Part shown: piece after piece, positions 35,728 to 43,369 of the stretch
Numbering within the stretch: the first letter of the stretch is position 1
How the letters are laid out: every line of letters begins with the position of its first letter
NCBI GenBank assembly: GCA_017962275.1
Contig: JAGCVQ010000046.1
Span: 1-45,714, forward strand
DNA: 45,714 nucleotides
Direction: 5' to 3'
Source of the DNA: Bacteroidales bacterium
GTDB lineage: Bacteria; Bacteroidota; Bacteroidia; Bacteroidales; WCHB1-69
The notes under the pieces: generated by a model
The model's input: the letters and a program-made list of their open reading frames with translations, nothing else
What the model was told of the DNA's origin: nothing
Database searches by the model: none
Made by a program: the position numbers and the translations under genes

Positions 35728-35775
35728 GGTTACACGGTTACATGGTTACATGGTTACACGGTTAGAGGGTTAAGG
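35728..35775. repeat. Octamer array, unit GGTTACAN, between convergent genes
   Basis: Six 8-bp units in phase (GGTTACAC, GGTTACAT twice, GGTTACAC, GGTTAGAG, GGTTAAGG). It starts 5 bp after the giant gene's stop and runs into the ispD C-terminus, encoding LTL and the stop. The unit is the same as at 6044. Confidence 0.85.
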
Positions 35776-36466
35776 TTTTTTCGAGGAGGGTGGTGTCGCT
35801 GGGGTAGGTGAGTTTCATGTTGGAGACGTCGCCGGGGACGATGAAGATGGGCACTTCGGGGCAATAGCGGAGAAGCACGCCGCAGTCATCGGTGCTGGTG
35901 AAATCCTTGTCTTTTAATGCTTTACGATAGGCTTCGCGGATGATGTCAATGTGGAAAGCCTGCGGGGTCTGGGCGCAGCGCAAACGCTTGCGGGCGGGAA
36001 TGGCCGTGATGAAGTTGCCGTCGTCCGTCACCTCGAAAACCGTGTCTGTGGCAGGTATGGCCACCGCTACCGCCGGATGGGTTTGCAATGCCGTAACCGT
36101 TTCATTGATAATTCTTTGGCTTACCGCCGGACGGGCCGCATCGTGGAAGATGAGGTTGAGGTCCGAACGCCCTTCGTAGGCATTAAGGGCGGCTAACGTG
36201 GAGAGATACCGTTCTGCGCCGCCGGGCAGGAGCTTGCGCACCTTCTGCCAGCCGTTACGATCGATAATCGCTTGCATCTGAGGCAGATAGTCGGGATGCA
36301 TCACCACCGCAATCTCATCGATGGCATCGCACTTTTCAAACGCCCCGACACTGTATTCAATGACGGTTTTGCCCGCCAGCGGCAGGAACTGCTTGGGCAG
36401 CGCGGACCCGAATCGTTGGCCGCTGCCGCCAGCTAATATTACGGCTATGTTTTGTTGTTTCATCAT
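35762..36466 (-). CDS. ispD: 2-C-methyl-D-erythritol 4-phosphate cytidylyltransferase
   Basis: 234 residues from the ATG at 36466. The CTP-binding start AVILAGGSGQRFGSALPKQFLPLAGK and the conserved FHDAARPAVS are clear; RLRCAQTPQAFHIDII and DCGVLL support the call. It transfers CMP to MEP in the non-mevalonate isoprenoid pathway, feeding undecaprenyl and quinone synthesis. The frame is open to 36535 only because it reads through hairpin element copy 2, so that start is rejected. The last residues are encoded by the octamer array. Confidence 0.95.
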   Translation of the reverse strand: MMKQQNIAVILAGGSGQRFGSALPKQFLPLAGKTVIEYSVGAFEKCDAIDEIAVVMHPDYLPQMQAIIDRNGWQKVRKLLPGGAERYLSTLAALNAYEGRSDLNLIFHDAARPAVSQRIINETVTALQTHPAVAVAIPATDTVFEVTDDGNFITAIPARKRLRCAQTPQAFHIDIIREAYRKALKDKDFTSTDDCGVLLRYCPEVPIFIVPGDVSNMKLTYPSDTTLLEKTLTL

Positions 36467-36482
36467 TATTTGTTCCAGCCTG

Positions 36483-36560
36483 CCCCACATTGCGCTCCTT
36501 CGTCGCTTATGTGGGGTTAATTGCACTCCGTGCATTTTGTCCCTTCGGGACTGCTCAAGG
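36483..36560 (-). promoter_or_regulatory. Tandem-hairpin leader element, copy 2
   Basis: On the minus strand: CCTTGAGCAG, GTCCC-GAA-GGGAC, TGCAC-GGA-GTGCA, then CCCCACAT...ATGTGGGG. It ends 16 nt before the ispD ATG. Stems 1 and 3 differ from copy 1 by changes that keep pairing. Confidence 0.7.
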
Positions 36561-36583
36561 AATTATATTATGAAAAAAACGCA

Positions 36584-36625
36584 CGTCCTACGTCCTACGT
36601 CTTACGTCTCACGTCTTACGTCTTT
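36584..36625. repeat. Heptamer array, unit CGTCYTA
   Basis: Six 7-bp units in phase (CGTCCTA twice, CGTCTTA, CGTCTCA, CGTCTTA, CGTCTTT), ending in the stop codon of the YitT gene (36624). It lies about 23 bp upstream of hairpin element copy 2. Confidence 0.85.
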
Positions 36626-37565
36626 ACTCCGTCGGCAACGCCTTGAAACCCTGTCCCATAATCTCCGCGCTGTCGATGATGTTCACGAAGGCGGTGGGGT
36701 CGATATGGCGGAGGTTGTTTTTCAGTTTCACAAGGTCGGCACGCTCGAGGGAGACGTAGATCATGCTGCGCTCGGTGCCGGCGTAGAGGCCTTGGCCGAG
36801 GAAGAGGGTGCCGCCGCGATGGAGGTCGTTGAGGATGTAGTTCCGCATGGCCTCCACGTTGTTGGTCACGATATAGACCGTCTTGTAGGTCTTCATGCCC
36901 TCCACGATGAGGTCGATGACCTTGCCTTCAATAAAGATGAGGATGATGGAGTAGATGGGCAGGCGGATCTGCTTGAAGGCGATGAGGGTGGTGAAGGTGA
37001 TAATGGAATCGACAATCATCACCAGCTTGCCGAGGGAGATTTTCGTGTATTTGTGGATGATCATGGAGATGATGTCGCTGCCGCCGGAGGTGGCCCCGGA
37101 CTTGAAAATCAAGCCGATGGCGATACCGTAGATGATGCCGGCCACGACGGTGTTCAGGAAGTAGTCGGGGATGAAAAACATCTCGCTATGCGGAATCTGC
37201 ACCATGGTGGGCATGTTCGCCGTATCCATAATCCCTTCGTGAATGACGGGGTTGTAGCCCCAGAAGGTCTCCATGACCCAGGTGAACGCGAAAATCAGGA
37301 TAGTGGAGAGGATGGTCTTGAAGCCGAACTTCGGGCCGAGAATCCAGGTGCCGACGAGCAGCAACGGGATGTCCATACAGATGGCGTAGTAACTGATCTT
37401 CCACGGCCAGACGGTGTTCAGCACGTTGGAGAGACCGTAGGTGCCGCCGGGCGCCAGCAGGTAGGGGTTGACAAACATCACGTCGCCGACTGCAAAAAGG
37501 AAGCTGCCGGCAATCAGCATTAAGTATGCGATAATCTGCTCTTTAACCTTGTTTTTCTGTTCCAT
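36624..37565 (-). CDS. YitT-family membrane protein with DUF2179
   Basis: 313 residues. The N-terminal two thirds is a five- or six-helix membrane domain with VMFVNPYLLAPGGTYGLSNVL, IGLIFKSGATSGGSDIISMII and a YAICMDIPLLLVG helix, typical of YitT. The C-terminal 90 residues are the DUF2179 cytoplasmic domain (TVYIVTNNVEAMRNYILNDLHRGGTLFLG). The transported substrate is unknown for the family. It has its own promoter box and stands alone between the exporter operon and ispD. Confidence 0.88.
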   Translation of the reverse strand: MEQKNKVKEQIIAYLMLIAGSFLFAVGDVMFVNPYLLAPGGTYGLSNVLNTVWPWKISYYAICMDIPLLLVGTWILGPKFGFKTILSTILIFAFTWVMETFWGYNPVIHEGIMDTANMPTMVQIPHSEMFFIPDYFLNTVVAGIIYGIAIGLIFKSGATSGGSDIISMIIHKYTKISLGKLVMIVDSIITFTTLIAFKQIRLPIYSIILIFIEGKVIDLIVEGMKTYKTVYIVTNNVEAMRNYILNDLHRGGTLFLGQGLYAGTERSMIYVSLERADLVKLKNNLRHIDPTAFVNIIDSAEIMGQGFKALPTE

Positions 37566-37587
37566 TCCGCTTGTTTTTTTGCGGCGG

Positions 37588-37595
37588 CAAAGATA
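37588..37595 (-). promoter_or_regulatory. -7 box TATCTTTG for the YitT gene
   Basis: CAAAGATA on the plus strand reads TATCTTTG on the minus strand, 22 bp before the ATG. Two TTGGCTA heptamers (37602-37615) lie just upstream. Confidence 0.6.
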
Positions 37596-37649
37596 CGAAT
37601 TTTGGCTATTGGCTAAACGCGCAGATACGCGTGATACGTGGAGATAAAC

Positions 37650-38870
37650 CTACTCGTACCGCAACGCCGAAATAGGATCCATGTTCGCGGCTTTCTTCGC
37701 GGGGTACCAGCCGAAGAAGATGCCGGTGAGGGCGCAGACGATGAAGGAGGCGAAGATGGCCATTTCGCTCACCACGTACGGCATGTTCATTAGCTTGGAG
37801 GCCACGTAGGCGATAATCAACCCCAAAATGATGCCGATGATGCCGCCGATCAGACTCAGAATCACACTCTCGCACAGGAACTGCAGCATGATGTCGCGGT
37901 TGTGCGCCCCGATGGCCATGCGCAGACCAATCTCCTTGGTACGCTCGGTCACCGTGACGTACATGATGTTCATGATGCCGATACCGCCCACCACCAACGA
38001 GATGGAGGCGATGGCGGCCAACAGCGTGGTCATCAGGCCCGTGACGGAACTGATGGTGGAAACCAGCTCCTCCTGCGTGCGGATGTCGAAATCATCAGTC
38101 TGACCGGATTTGATGCCGTGGTTGCTGCGCAGAATGTAGGTAATTTCCGTGGCGGCCAGCTCCGATTCCTCTTCCGAGGTGGCCGAGGCGAACATCATGT
38201 TGAAGTAAGTGATGCCCAAAAAACGCTTTTGGATGGTGGTGTAAGGCGCAAAAACGACGTCGTCCTGGTCGTCGCCCATGCCGCTCTGTCCCTTCGATTC
38301 CAGAATGCCGATGACGGTCATGGGAATGGAACCGAAACGGATGGACTTACCCAACGGATCCTCTCCATTTGGGAAAAGCTCTTTCACCACGGTCTGCCCG
38401 ATGACACACACTTTGTTGTATCGTTTCACGTCCTCTTCGGTGAACATCACGCCCCTTGCGATTTCGTACTTGCGAATGTCGAGATAGGAGGCGGACACGC
38501 CGTTGACGGAACAGCTGTGGTTGTTGTTGCCGTAAATCAGCTGTTTGTTGCTGCTGACCATCGGCGATACGGCGGCCACGTAGCGGGTGTTCTTTTGTAG
38601 AGACTCCAAATCTTTGTTGTCCAACGTTTTAGACGACGACATACCCATATCCACACCGCCTCGTTGCTGACGGGCGGGCATAATCATGATCATGTTGGAA
38701 CCCATGGTGGAGAGCTCCGATTTCACGCTTTGGGTGGAGGCTTGTCCGATGCTGACCATGGCGATGACCGACGCGATGCCGATCACGATGCCAAGCATGG
38801 TGAGGGCGGTGCGCATCTTGTTGCGGAACAGCGAGTTGATGGCTATTTTGATAAGATTTCCGATGTTCAT
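37650..38870 (-). CDS. MacB-like ABC transporter permease
   Basis: 406 residues: an N-terminal helix (LTMLGIVIGIASVIAMVSIG), a large periplasmic MacB core (DNKDLESLQKNTRYVAAVSPM, GVMFTEEDVKRYNKVCVIG), then three helices of the FtsX-like domain with GGIGIMNIMYVTVTERTKEIGLRMAIGA and the end AKKAANMDPISALRYE. This is a mechanotransmission-type permease. Unlike E. coli MacB, its ATPase is a separate gene, which ends 3 bp upstream of the start. With the adaptor and TolC genes further upstream it forms a complete tripartite exporter for an unknown substrate. Confidence 0.93.
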   Translation of the reverse strand: MNIGNLIKIAINSLFRNKMRTALTMLGIVIGIASVIAMVSIGQASTQSVKSELSTMGSNMIMIMPARQQRGGVDMGMSSSKTLDNKDLESLQKNTRYVAAVSPMVSSNKQLIYGNNNHSCSVNGVSASYLDIRKYEIARGVMFTEEDVKRYNKVCVIGQTVVKELFPNGEDPLGKSIRFGSIPMTVIGILESKGQSGMGDDQDDVVFAPYTTIQKRFLGITYFNMMFASATSEEESELAATEITYILRSNHGIKSGQTDDFDIRTQEELVSTISSVTGLMTTLLAAIASISLVVGGIGIMNIMYVTVTERTKEIGLRMAIGAHNRDIMLQFLCESVILSLIGGIIGIILGLIIAYVASKLMNMPYVVSEMAIFASFIVCALTGIFFGWYPAKKAANMDPISALRYE

Positions 38871-38873
38871 GGC

Positions 38874-39617
38874 TTAGTCTTCTTTTTGGAGGTTGATGGC
38901 GGCTAACGCGTCCGCTGCCGACTGCGTGTCGATGGGCGCGTCTTCGATGATCTGTCCGTCGCGGAGCTTGATTTTGCGGGTGGTGAAGGTGGCGATGTCG
39001 GGCTCGTGGGTCACGAACGCGATGGTTTTGCCCTGATGGTGAAGGTCTTGGAACAGACTCATGATTTCGTAGGAGGTGCGGGTGTCGAGGTTGCCGGTGG
39101 CCTCGTCGGCGAGCAGGATGACGGGGTCGTTGACTAATGCGCGGGCGATGGCGACGCGCTGCTGCTGACCGCCGGAGAGCTGGTTGGGCATATGCTCCAT
39201 CCGGCTCTCAAGGCCTACCAGTTTTAAGGCTTCAATCGCACGGTCGCGGCGTTCCTTGGCGGGCACCTCGTTGTTGTAGAACAAGGGCAACTCCACGTTT
39301 TCCACGGCTGTGGTGCGGGCCAGAAGGTTGTAGTTCTGGAACACAAAGCCGATCTTGCGGTTTCGAAGGGTCGATAACTCGTTCTTGCTCAAGTTTTTGA
39401 TAGAGACGCCGTCGATGATGTAGTCGCCGGCGGAAGGCGTGTCTAAACAGCCCAGGATGTTCAGCAGGGTCGATTTGCCCGAGCCGCTGGTGCCCATGAT
39501 GCTGACGAACTCGCCCTCCGTGACGGAGAAGGAGATGCCGCGCAAGGCGTGCACATCCTCGCTGCCTACACGGAATATGCGCTCTAATTTCTCTACTCGT
39601 AATATGTCTTTTGCCAT
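38874..39617 (-). CDS. ABC transporter ATPase (MacB/LolD type)
   Basis: 247 residues. Walker A is GTSGSGKST near 42-50, the signature LSGGQQQRVAIARAL and Walker B VILLADEATGNLDT, followed by the H-loop in VTHEPDI. It drives the MacB-like permease encoded next. It lies 62 bp after the adaptor gene, the gap holding a palindrome pair. Confidence 0.95.
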   Translation of the reverse strand: MAKDILRVEKLERIFRVGSEDVHALRGISFSVTEGEFVSIMGTSGSGKSTLLNILGCLDTPSAGDYIIDGVSIKNLSKNELSTLRNRKIGFVFQNYNLLARTTAVENVELPLFYNNEVPAKERRDRAIEALKLVGLESRMEHMPNQLSGGQQQRVAIARALVNDPVILLADEATGNLDTRTSYEIMSLFQDLHHQGKTIAFVTHEPDIATFTTRKIKLRDGQIIEDAPIDTQSAADALAAINLQKED

Positions 39618-39640
39618 AATGTGTTTTTTGAATTGGGTGG

Positions 39641-39683
39641 GGCGTATGCGATACGTTTGTGGACGTATGCGATACGTCCCTAC
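39641..39683. repeat. Tandem palindromes GGACGTAT-GCG-ATACGTCC
   Basis: The hairpin at 39661-39679 is perfect and runs into CCTAC. A decayed neighbour at about 39641-39656 keeps CGTATGCGATACG. On the minus strand the GTAG arm supplies the TAG stop codon of the adaptor gene (39680-39682). The arms (GTAGGGACG) belong to the same style as at 12378 and 18914. Confidence 0.8.
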
Positions 39684-40915
39684 CGGGTTTTGCGTTGGGG
39701 CGGGCCCATTTTGAAGGGGGAACCGCCTTCATCCGAACCTTTGACCGGCATTCCCTCCATGGCCTCGCTGACATTGACGACCACCTCTTCGCCTTCGCGC
39801 AAACCTTCGGTTATCAGGGTGTTGACACCGTTGTTCAGGCCCACGGTCACACGGATTTGCTCGTAGGCGTTGTCCCCTCTCTTCACCCAAACGGTCTTTT
39901 TCGTCACATCTTTCAGCCCTTGGGTCAGCTCTTCCTGGTTTTTATACAGCGATTTGAAGGTAAAACCTTTTTTCTCCAACAGCTTCATCGATTCAGGTTC
40001 TATCGAGGCGAAAAGCGCCGTCATCGGGATGCAGACACCGCTCTCTTTCTTGGTGGTGATGGTCACGCTGGCGGTCATGCCCGGGAAGAGCTTGCTTTCC
40101 GGGTTGGGCGCGTCGATGATGACGGTGTAGGTCACCACGTTGGCGGTCACCGTCGGGTTGATGCGGACCTCCTTGACGGTGCCGGTGAAGACGTCGTCGG
40201 GGAAGGCATCGACGGTGAAGATGACGGGTTGTCCGGCCTTCACTTCGCCGATGTCGGCCTCATCCACCTTTGCCTCCACCTGCATCTTGGTCAGGTCGTT
40301 GGCGATGGTGAACAGCGTGGGCGTGTTGAAGGAGGCCGCCACCGTTTGTCCCTCCTCCACGGCCTTGTTCATGACAACGCCGTCGATGGGCGAATAGATG
40401 GTGGCGTAGGAGAGGTTCGTCTGCGCGCGCGACAGTTCGGATTGGGCGGTTTTGAGCTGGTTCTTGGCCAGGTTCAGCGAGTTGACCGCCGATTCGTAAG
40501 CTTCCAGCGTGGCCGCTTTGTTGTCGTATAGCACCTTGATGCGGTCGTACTGCTGTTGGGCCAACGTCAGGTTGCTTTGCGCGTTCGACACGCTGGCCTG
40601 GGCCGTTTTCAGCTGTTCGTTGAGGTTGGAGCGGTCGAGCTCGGCCAGCAACTGCCCCTTCTTCACCACGGAGTTGAAATCCACGTAGATGCGCTCCACA
40701 ATACCGGACACCTGCGTACCGACGTCCACTTTATAGACGGGCTGAAGCTCGCCGGTGGCGGTCACCGTCACCTCGATGCTGTCAATGCGACTGCGCTCAG
40801 TCATCACCCGCAGCTCACCTTTTTTGCCTTTCTTCAAGGAGAAAATCAGGATCATGGCGAGGATTACCACTGCAATGATGCCTAATATCCACCAGAGTTT
40901 CTTTGATTTTTTCAT
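39680..40915 (-). CDS. HlyD/MacA-type periplasmic adaptor
   Basis: 411 residues. An N-terminal anchor (LWWILGIIAVVILAMILIFSL) is followed by a lipoyl half (QVSGIVERIYVDFNSVVKKGQLLAELD), a long alpha-hairpin (residues about 95-170, rich in Q, A, S and L), the second lipoyl half (YATIYSPIDGVVMNKAVEEGQTV) and beta-barrel domains. The C-terminus is unusual in a Gly/Pro/Lys-rich tail (GGSPFKMGPPQRKTR). It bridges the inner-membrane ABC permease and TolC. Hairpin element copy 3 lies just before the start codon. Confidence 0.93.
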   Translation of the reverse strand: MKKSKKLWWILGIIAVVILAMILIFSLKKGKKGELRVMTERSRIDSIEVTVTATGELQPVYKVDVGTQVSGIVERIYVDFNSVVKKGQLLAELDRSNLNEQLKTAQASVSNAQSNLTLAQQQYDRIKVLYDNKAATLEAYESAVNSLNLAKNQLKTAQSELSRAQTNLSYATIYSPIDGVVMNKAVEEGQTVAASFNTPTLFTIANDLTKMQVEAKVDEADIGEVKAGQPVIFTVDAFPDDVFTGTVKEVRINPTVTANVVTYTVIIDAPNPESKLFPGMTASVTITTKKESGVCIPMTALFASIEPESMKLLEKKGFTFKSLYKNQEELTQGLKDVTKKTVWVKRGDNAYEQIRVTVGLNNGVNTLITEGLREGEEVVVNVSEAMEGMPVKGSDEGGSPFKMGPPQRKTR

Positions 40916-40935
40916 AATTTTTCTTTTCTTGTGAT

Positions 40936-41000
40936 CCCCACACTGCGGCTTCGCCTTGTATGGGGTTATTAAAATGTTGTCCCTTCGGGACTGCTTAAGG
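40936..41000 (-). promoter_or_regulatory. Tandem-hairpin leader element, copy 3
   Basis: On the minus strand: CCTTAAGCAG, GTCCC-GAA-GGGAC, then CCCCATAC...GTGTGGGG with an inner GGC-GAA-GCC. The middle hairpin of copies 1 and 2 is missing, replaced by AACATTTTAA. It ends 20 nt before the adaptor ATG, inside the exporter operon. Confidence 0.7.
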
Positions 41001-41025
41001 ATTATTTTTCAATATAAATTACTAT

Positions 41026-41053
41026 TTGCCTCTTGCCTCTTGCCTTTTGCCTA
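41026..41053. repeat. Heptamer array, unit TTGCCTC
   Basis: Four 7-bp units (TTGCCTC twice, TTGCCTT, TTGCCTA); the last contains the TolC gene's stop codon (41051-41053). It lies about 25 bp upstream of hairpin element copy 3. Confidence 0.75.
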
Positions 41054-42370
41054 CAACGTAACCGGAATCCCCATATAGACATCCAAAATCTTCCGTTTCA
41101 GCACGTAAGAGTATTTCGACTGCATGTAGTTGTTGAGTTGGTTGAGGAAGTTGGTCTGTTGTTGGATGAGATCGACGGCTGTCACGGAGCCGTATTGGAA
41201 ACGCAGTTTGTAGGTCATGTAGTTGGCGCGGTAAGCATCGGTTTTGGCTTCCGCCGCAACGAAGTCGTTTTGGGCAGTCACCACATCCAAATAGCTTTTC
41301 TGAAGATCTTGATTCACTTGATATTCCGTTTGTTTCTGCTCCAATTCGATTTGCTGCACCCGGTACTCCGCCTGCTTGACGTTGTTTCTGACAGAACTGT
41401 GCTGGTAGATCGGGATGTTGAGGCTCAATCCGATGTTCTCGCCCAGACCGTGCCATAGTTGCGTGCCCCACCCGGTGTTGGGCGCGGTCAGGTTGGAGCC
41501 GTTGTAGCCCGTGCTGATGCCCGCGCTGGCCGAAAGGGTCGGGTAATAGTTGGCTTTCTGGATTTTCACGTCGTATTCCGCACTTGCGATGTCGTTCTCG
41601 CTCATCTTCAACTCAGGAAGATAGTTGGTGGAACGTTCGATAAGTTCTTGCAACGTAGGCAGTTCCAAACTTTTGAACAATGTTGCGCTATCAGGACGGA
41701 CGATGGAAATCTCCGTGGAGGGATCCATGGAAAGTAAGTTTTTAAGTGTCAGATAGTTAGTCTGAATATTGTTTTTGGTGTTTTCAATGTTATAGAGATC
41801 CGAGGTGTATTGCGCCTGCAACATCTTGTAGTCGCTCTCCAAAATCTGCCCCACATCGAGTTGTTGCTTGCCTTGCTCCATCTGCTCCTTGCTGGAATTC
41901 AGCACCTGCTGTTGATAATTGAGCATCTCCTCGTTCATCATGATGGCCAAGAACGCCTGAATGACGGAAACGCGGATGCTGTTTTTGTTGCTTTCTAATT
42001 GCAACTGCGATTGCTCGACATCCAACTTGCTCTGTTTGATCTTGTTGGCGTTGCTCAAACCGTTGAAGAGGGTCATGCCGGCGTTGATGCCGTAGTTGCC
42101 GCCCCAACCCACCGATTTCTCGTAGTTACCGAAGTTTACGCTCTGTGACGCCGATGCCGACACCGACGGCGCGATGTTCAGCTTGGCCTGCTCCAGACTC
42201 AACTCCGAGGAGGAGATGTTGATGTTGGCGGATTGAAGGGAGAAGTTGTTGTTTTCTGCGTATTGCAGGCACTCTTCAAGGGTGAAGGTCTTCTTTCCAG
42301 GGTTTTCTTGTGCATATATAGCATTGAAAATCAACAAGATAAAACCCAATAGGACAATATGTTTCTTCAT
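41051..42370 (-). CDS. TolC-family outer-membrane efflux protein
   Basis: 439 residues from the ATG at 42370, whose product opens with a good signal peptide (KKHIVLLGFILLIFNAIYAQ). Two outer-membrane efflux repeats follow: FTLEECLQYAENNNFSLQSANINISSSELSLEQAKLNIAPSVSASAS in the first half and ELKMSENDIASAEYDVKIQKANYYPTLSASAG in the second. It forms the trimeric outer-membrane channel. It is first in the exporter operon with the adaptor, ATPase and permease. A frame to 42445 lacks a sensible signal peptide. Confidence 0.93.
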   Translation of the reverse strand: MKKHIVLLGFILLIFNAIYAQENPGKKTFTLEECLQYAENNNFSLQSANINISSSELSLEQAKLNIAPSVSASASQSVNFGNYEKSVGWGGNYGINAGMTLFNGLSNANKIKQSKLDVEQSQLQLESNKNSIRVSVIQAFLAIMMNEEMLNYQQQVLNSSKEQMEQGKQQLDVGQILESDYKMLQAQYTSDLYNIENTKNNIQTNYLTLKNLLSMDPSTEISIVRPDSATLFKSLELPTLQELIERSTNYLPELKMSENDIASAEYDVKIQKANYYPTLSASAGISTGYNGSNLTAPNTGWGTQLWHGLGENIGLSLNIPIYQHSSVRNNVKQAEYRVQQIELEQKQTEYQVNQDLQKSYLDVVTAQNDFVAAEAKTDAYRANYMTYKLRFQYGSVTAVDLIQQQTNFLNQLNNYMQSKYSYVLKRKILDVYMGIPVTL

Positions 42371-42451
42371 ACAGTTTTTAATATAACAGTGTAGCGACTT
42401 GCTTTTTCGCCAAATGTTTAACACACTGAAGAATTTTTTGGTCAAACAAAA

Positions 42452-42481
42452 AAGGAGAAACTTCGTGAAAAGCTTCTCCTT
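42452..42481 (-). terminator. Rho-independent terminator after cdaA
   Basis: The stem AAGGAGAA...TTCTCCTT with inner CTT/AAG pairs is followed on the minus strand by TTTTG. It lies about 80 bp past the cdaA stop. Confidence 0.75.
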
Positions 42482-42487
42482 ATGTGT

Positions 42488-42564
42488 TAAAACCTGAAAC
42501 TTGAACCCTAAAACTAAATCAGACTTTAGTTTTCAAGTCGAAGCCAACAGCCAATAGCCAAACT
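42488..42564. repeat. Degenerate heptamer array ending at the cdaA stop
   Basis: Eleven 7-bp frames can be laid from 42488. The first four (TAAAACC, TGAAACT, TGAACCC, TAAAACT) and the last three (CCAACAG, CCAATAG, CCAAACT) are clear; the middle is decayed. The final units share their sequence, in reverse, with TTGGCTA at 37602. Confidence 0.6.
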
Positions 42565-43357
42565 ACTCCTTCGTCAACATCTCTTCAAGCGCTTGTCGGA
42601 GCGTGGAAGAGGTATAGTCACGGGTCAGTTGGCCGTTGTGGCAGATGGAGATGTTGCCGGTCTGCTCGGACACGATCACAGCGATAGCGTCCGTAAATTC
42701 GGTGGCGCCGAGGGCGGAGCGATGTCGCAGACCCACCTCCTGCGGCAGGTCGCGGTTTTTCGACACGGGCAGGATACAACGGGCCGCAGCGATACGGTGG
42801 TCCTTGATGATGACCGCGCCGTCGTGTAACGGGCTGTTTTTGAAGAAGATATTCTCTAACAGCTCGGCCGACGGTTTCGCATCGATCACTTCGCCGGTGT
42901 TCAGAAACTCGTCTAACGGGGTCTGGCGGGCGAAGATGATCAGGGCGCCCGTCATGTTGGCCGACATGTGCCGGCAGGCGCTCTTCACCGCTTCGATTTC
43001 CTCCACGTATGCCGAATTCTTGTTTTGTTTGGCAAAACGGTCGCTGAAGAAATGCACCAGTCGTCCGTCACCGATGTAGAGCAGAAACTTGCGGATTTCC
43101 GGTTGGAACAGAATCAGGACGGCGAGCACGCCCACGCTGACGAGTTCACCCATCAGGTCGGAAAGCATGGTGAAATGGAAATAGGCAACCACTTTCCAGA
43201 CCACGTAGATGAGCGCGAGCATCCAGAAAATCTTCACGGCGGCGGTGCCCTTCGTCAGCTTGTAGAGCTCGAAAAGCAGAACCGCCACGATCAGGATGTC
43301 AAGGACATCGACGATGCGGAAACTTACGAAACTGAATATGGCAGCCAGATCCAACAT
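42563..43357 (-). CDS. cdaA: Diadenylate cyclase CdaA
   Basis: 264 residues: three N-terminal helices, then a DisA_N (DAC) domain. Catalytic motifs are in order: DGA in SPLHDGAVIIKD near 179 and RHRSA in VGLRHRSALGATE near 210. It makes cyclic di-AMP from two ATP at the membrane, controlling osmolyte uptake and wall stress. It begins 12 bp after ptb and is followed by a terminator. The regulator gene (cdaR) and glmM, often adjacent in Firmicutes, are absent, as is usual in Bacteroidota. Confidence 0.95.
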   Translation of the reverse strand: MLDLAAIFSFVSFRIVDVLDILIVAVLLFELYKLTKGTAAVKIFWMLALIYVVWKVVAYFHFTMLSDLMGELVSVGVLAVLILFQPEIRKFLLYIGDGRLVHFFSDRFAKQNKNSAYVEEIEAVKSACRHMSANMTGALIIFARQTPLDEFLNTGEVIDAKPSAELLENIFFKNSPLHDGAVIIKDHRIAAARCILPVSKNRDLPQEVGLRHRSALGATEFTDAIAVIVSEQTGNISICHNGQLTRDYTSSTLRQALEEMLTKE

Positions 43358-43369
43358 GCTTTCGGGAGA

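Noticed and set aside
36467-36535. Upstream start of ispD at 36535
   Set aside because: It lies in hairpin element copy 2, and the conserved IspD sequence begins just after the ATG at 36466.
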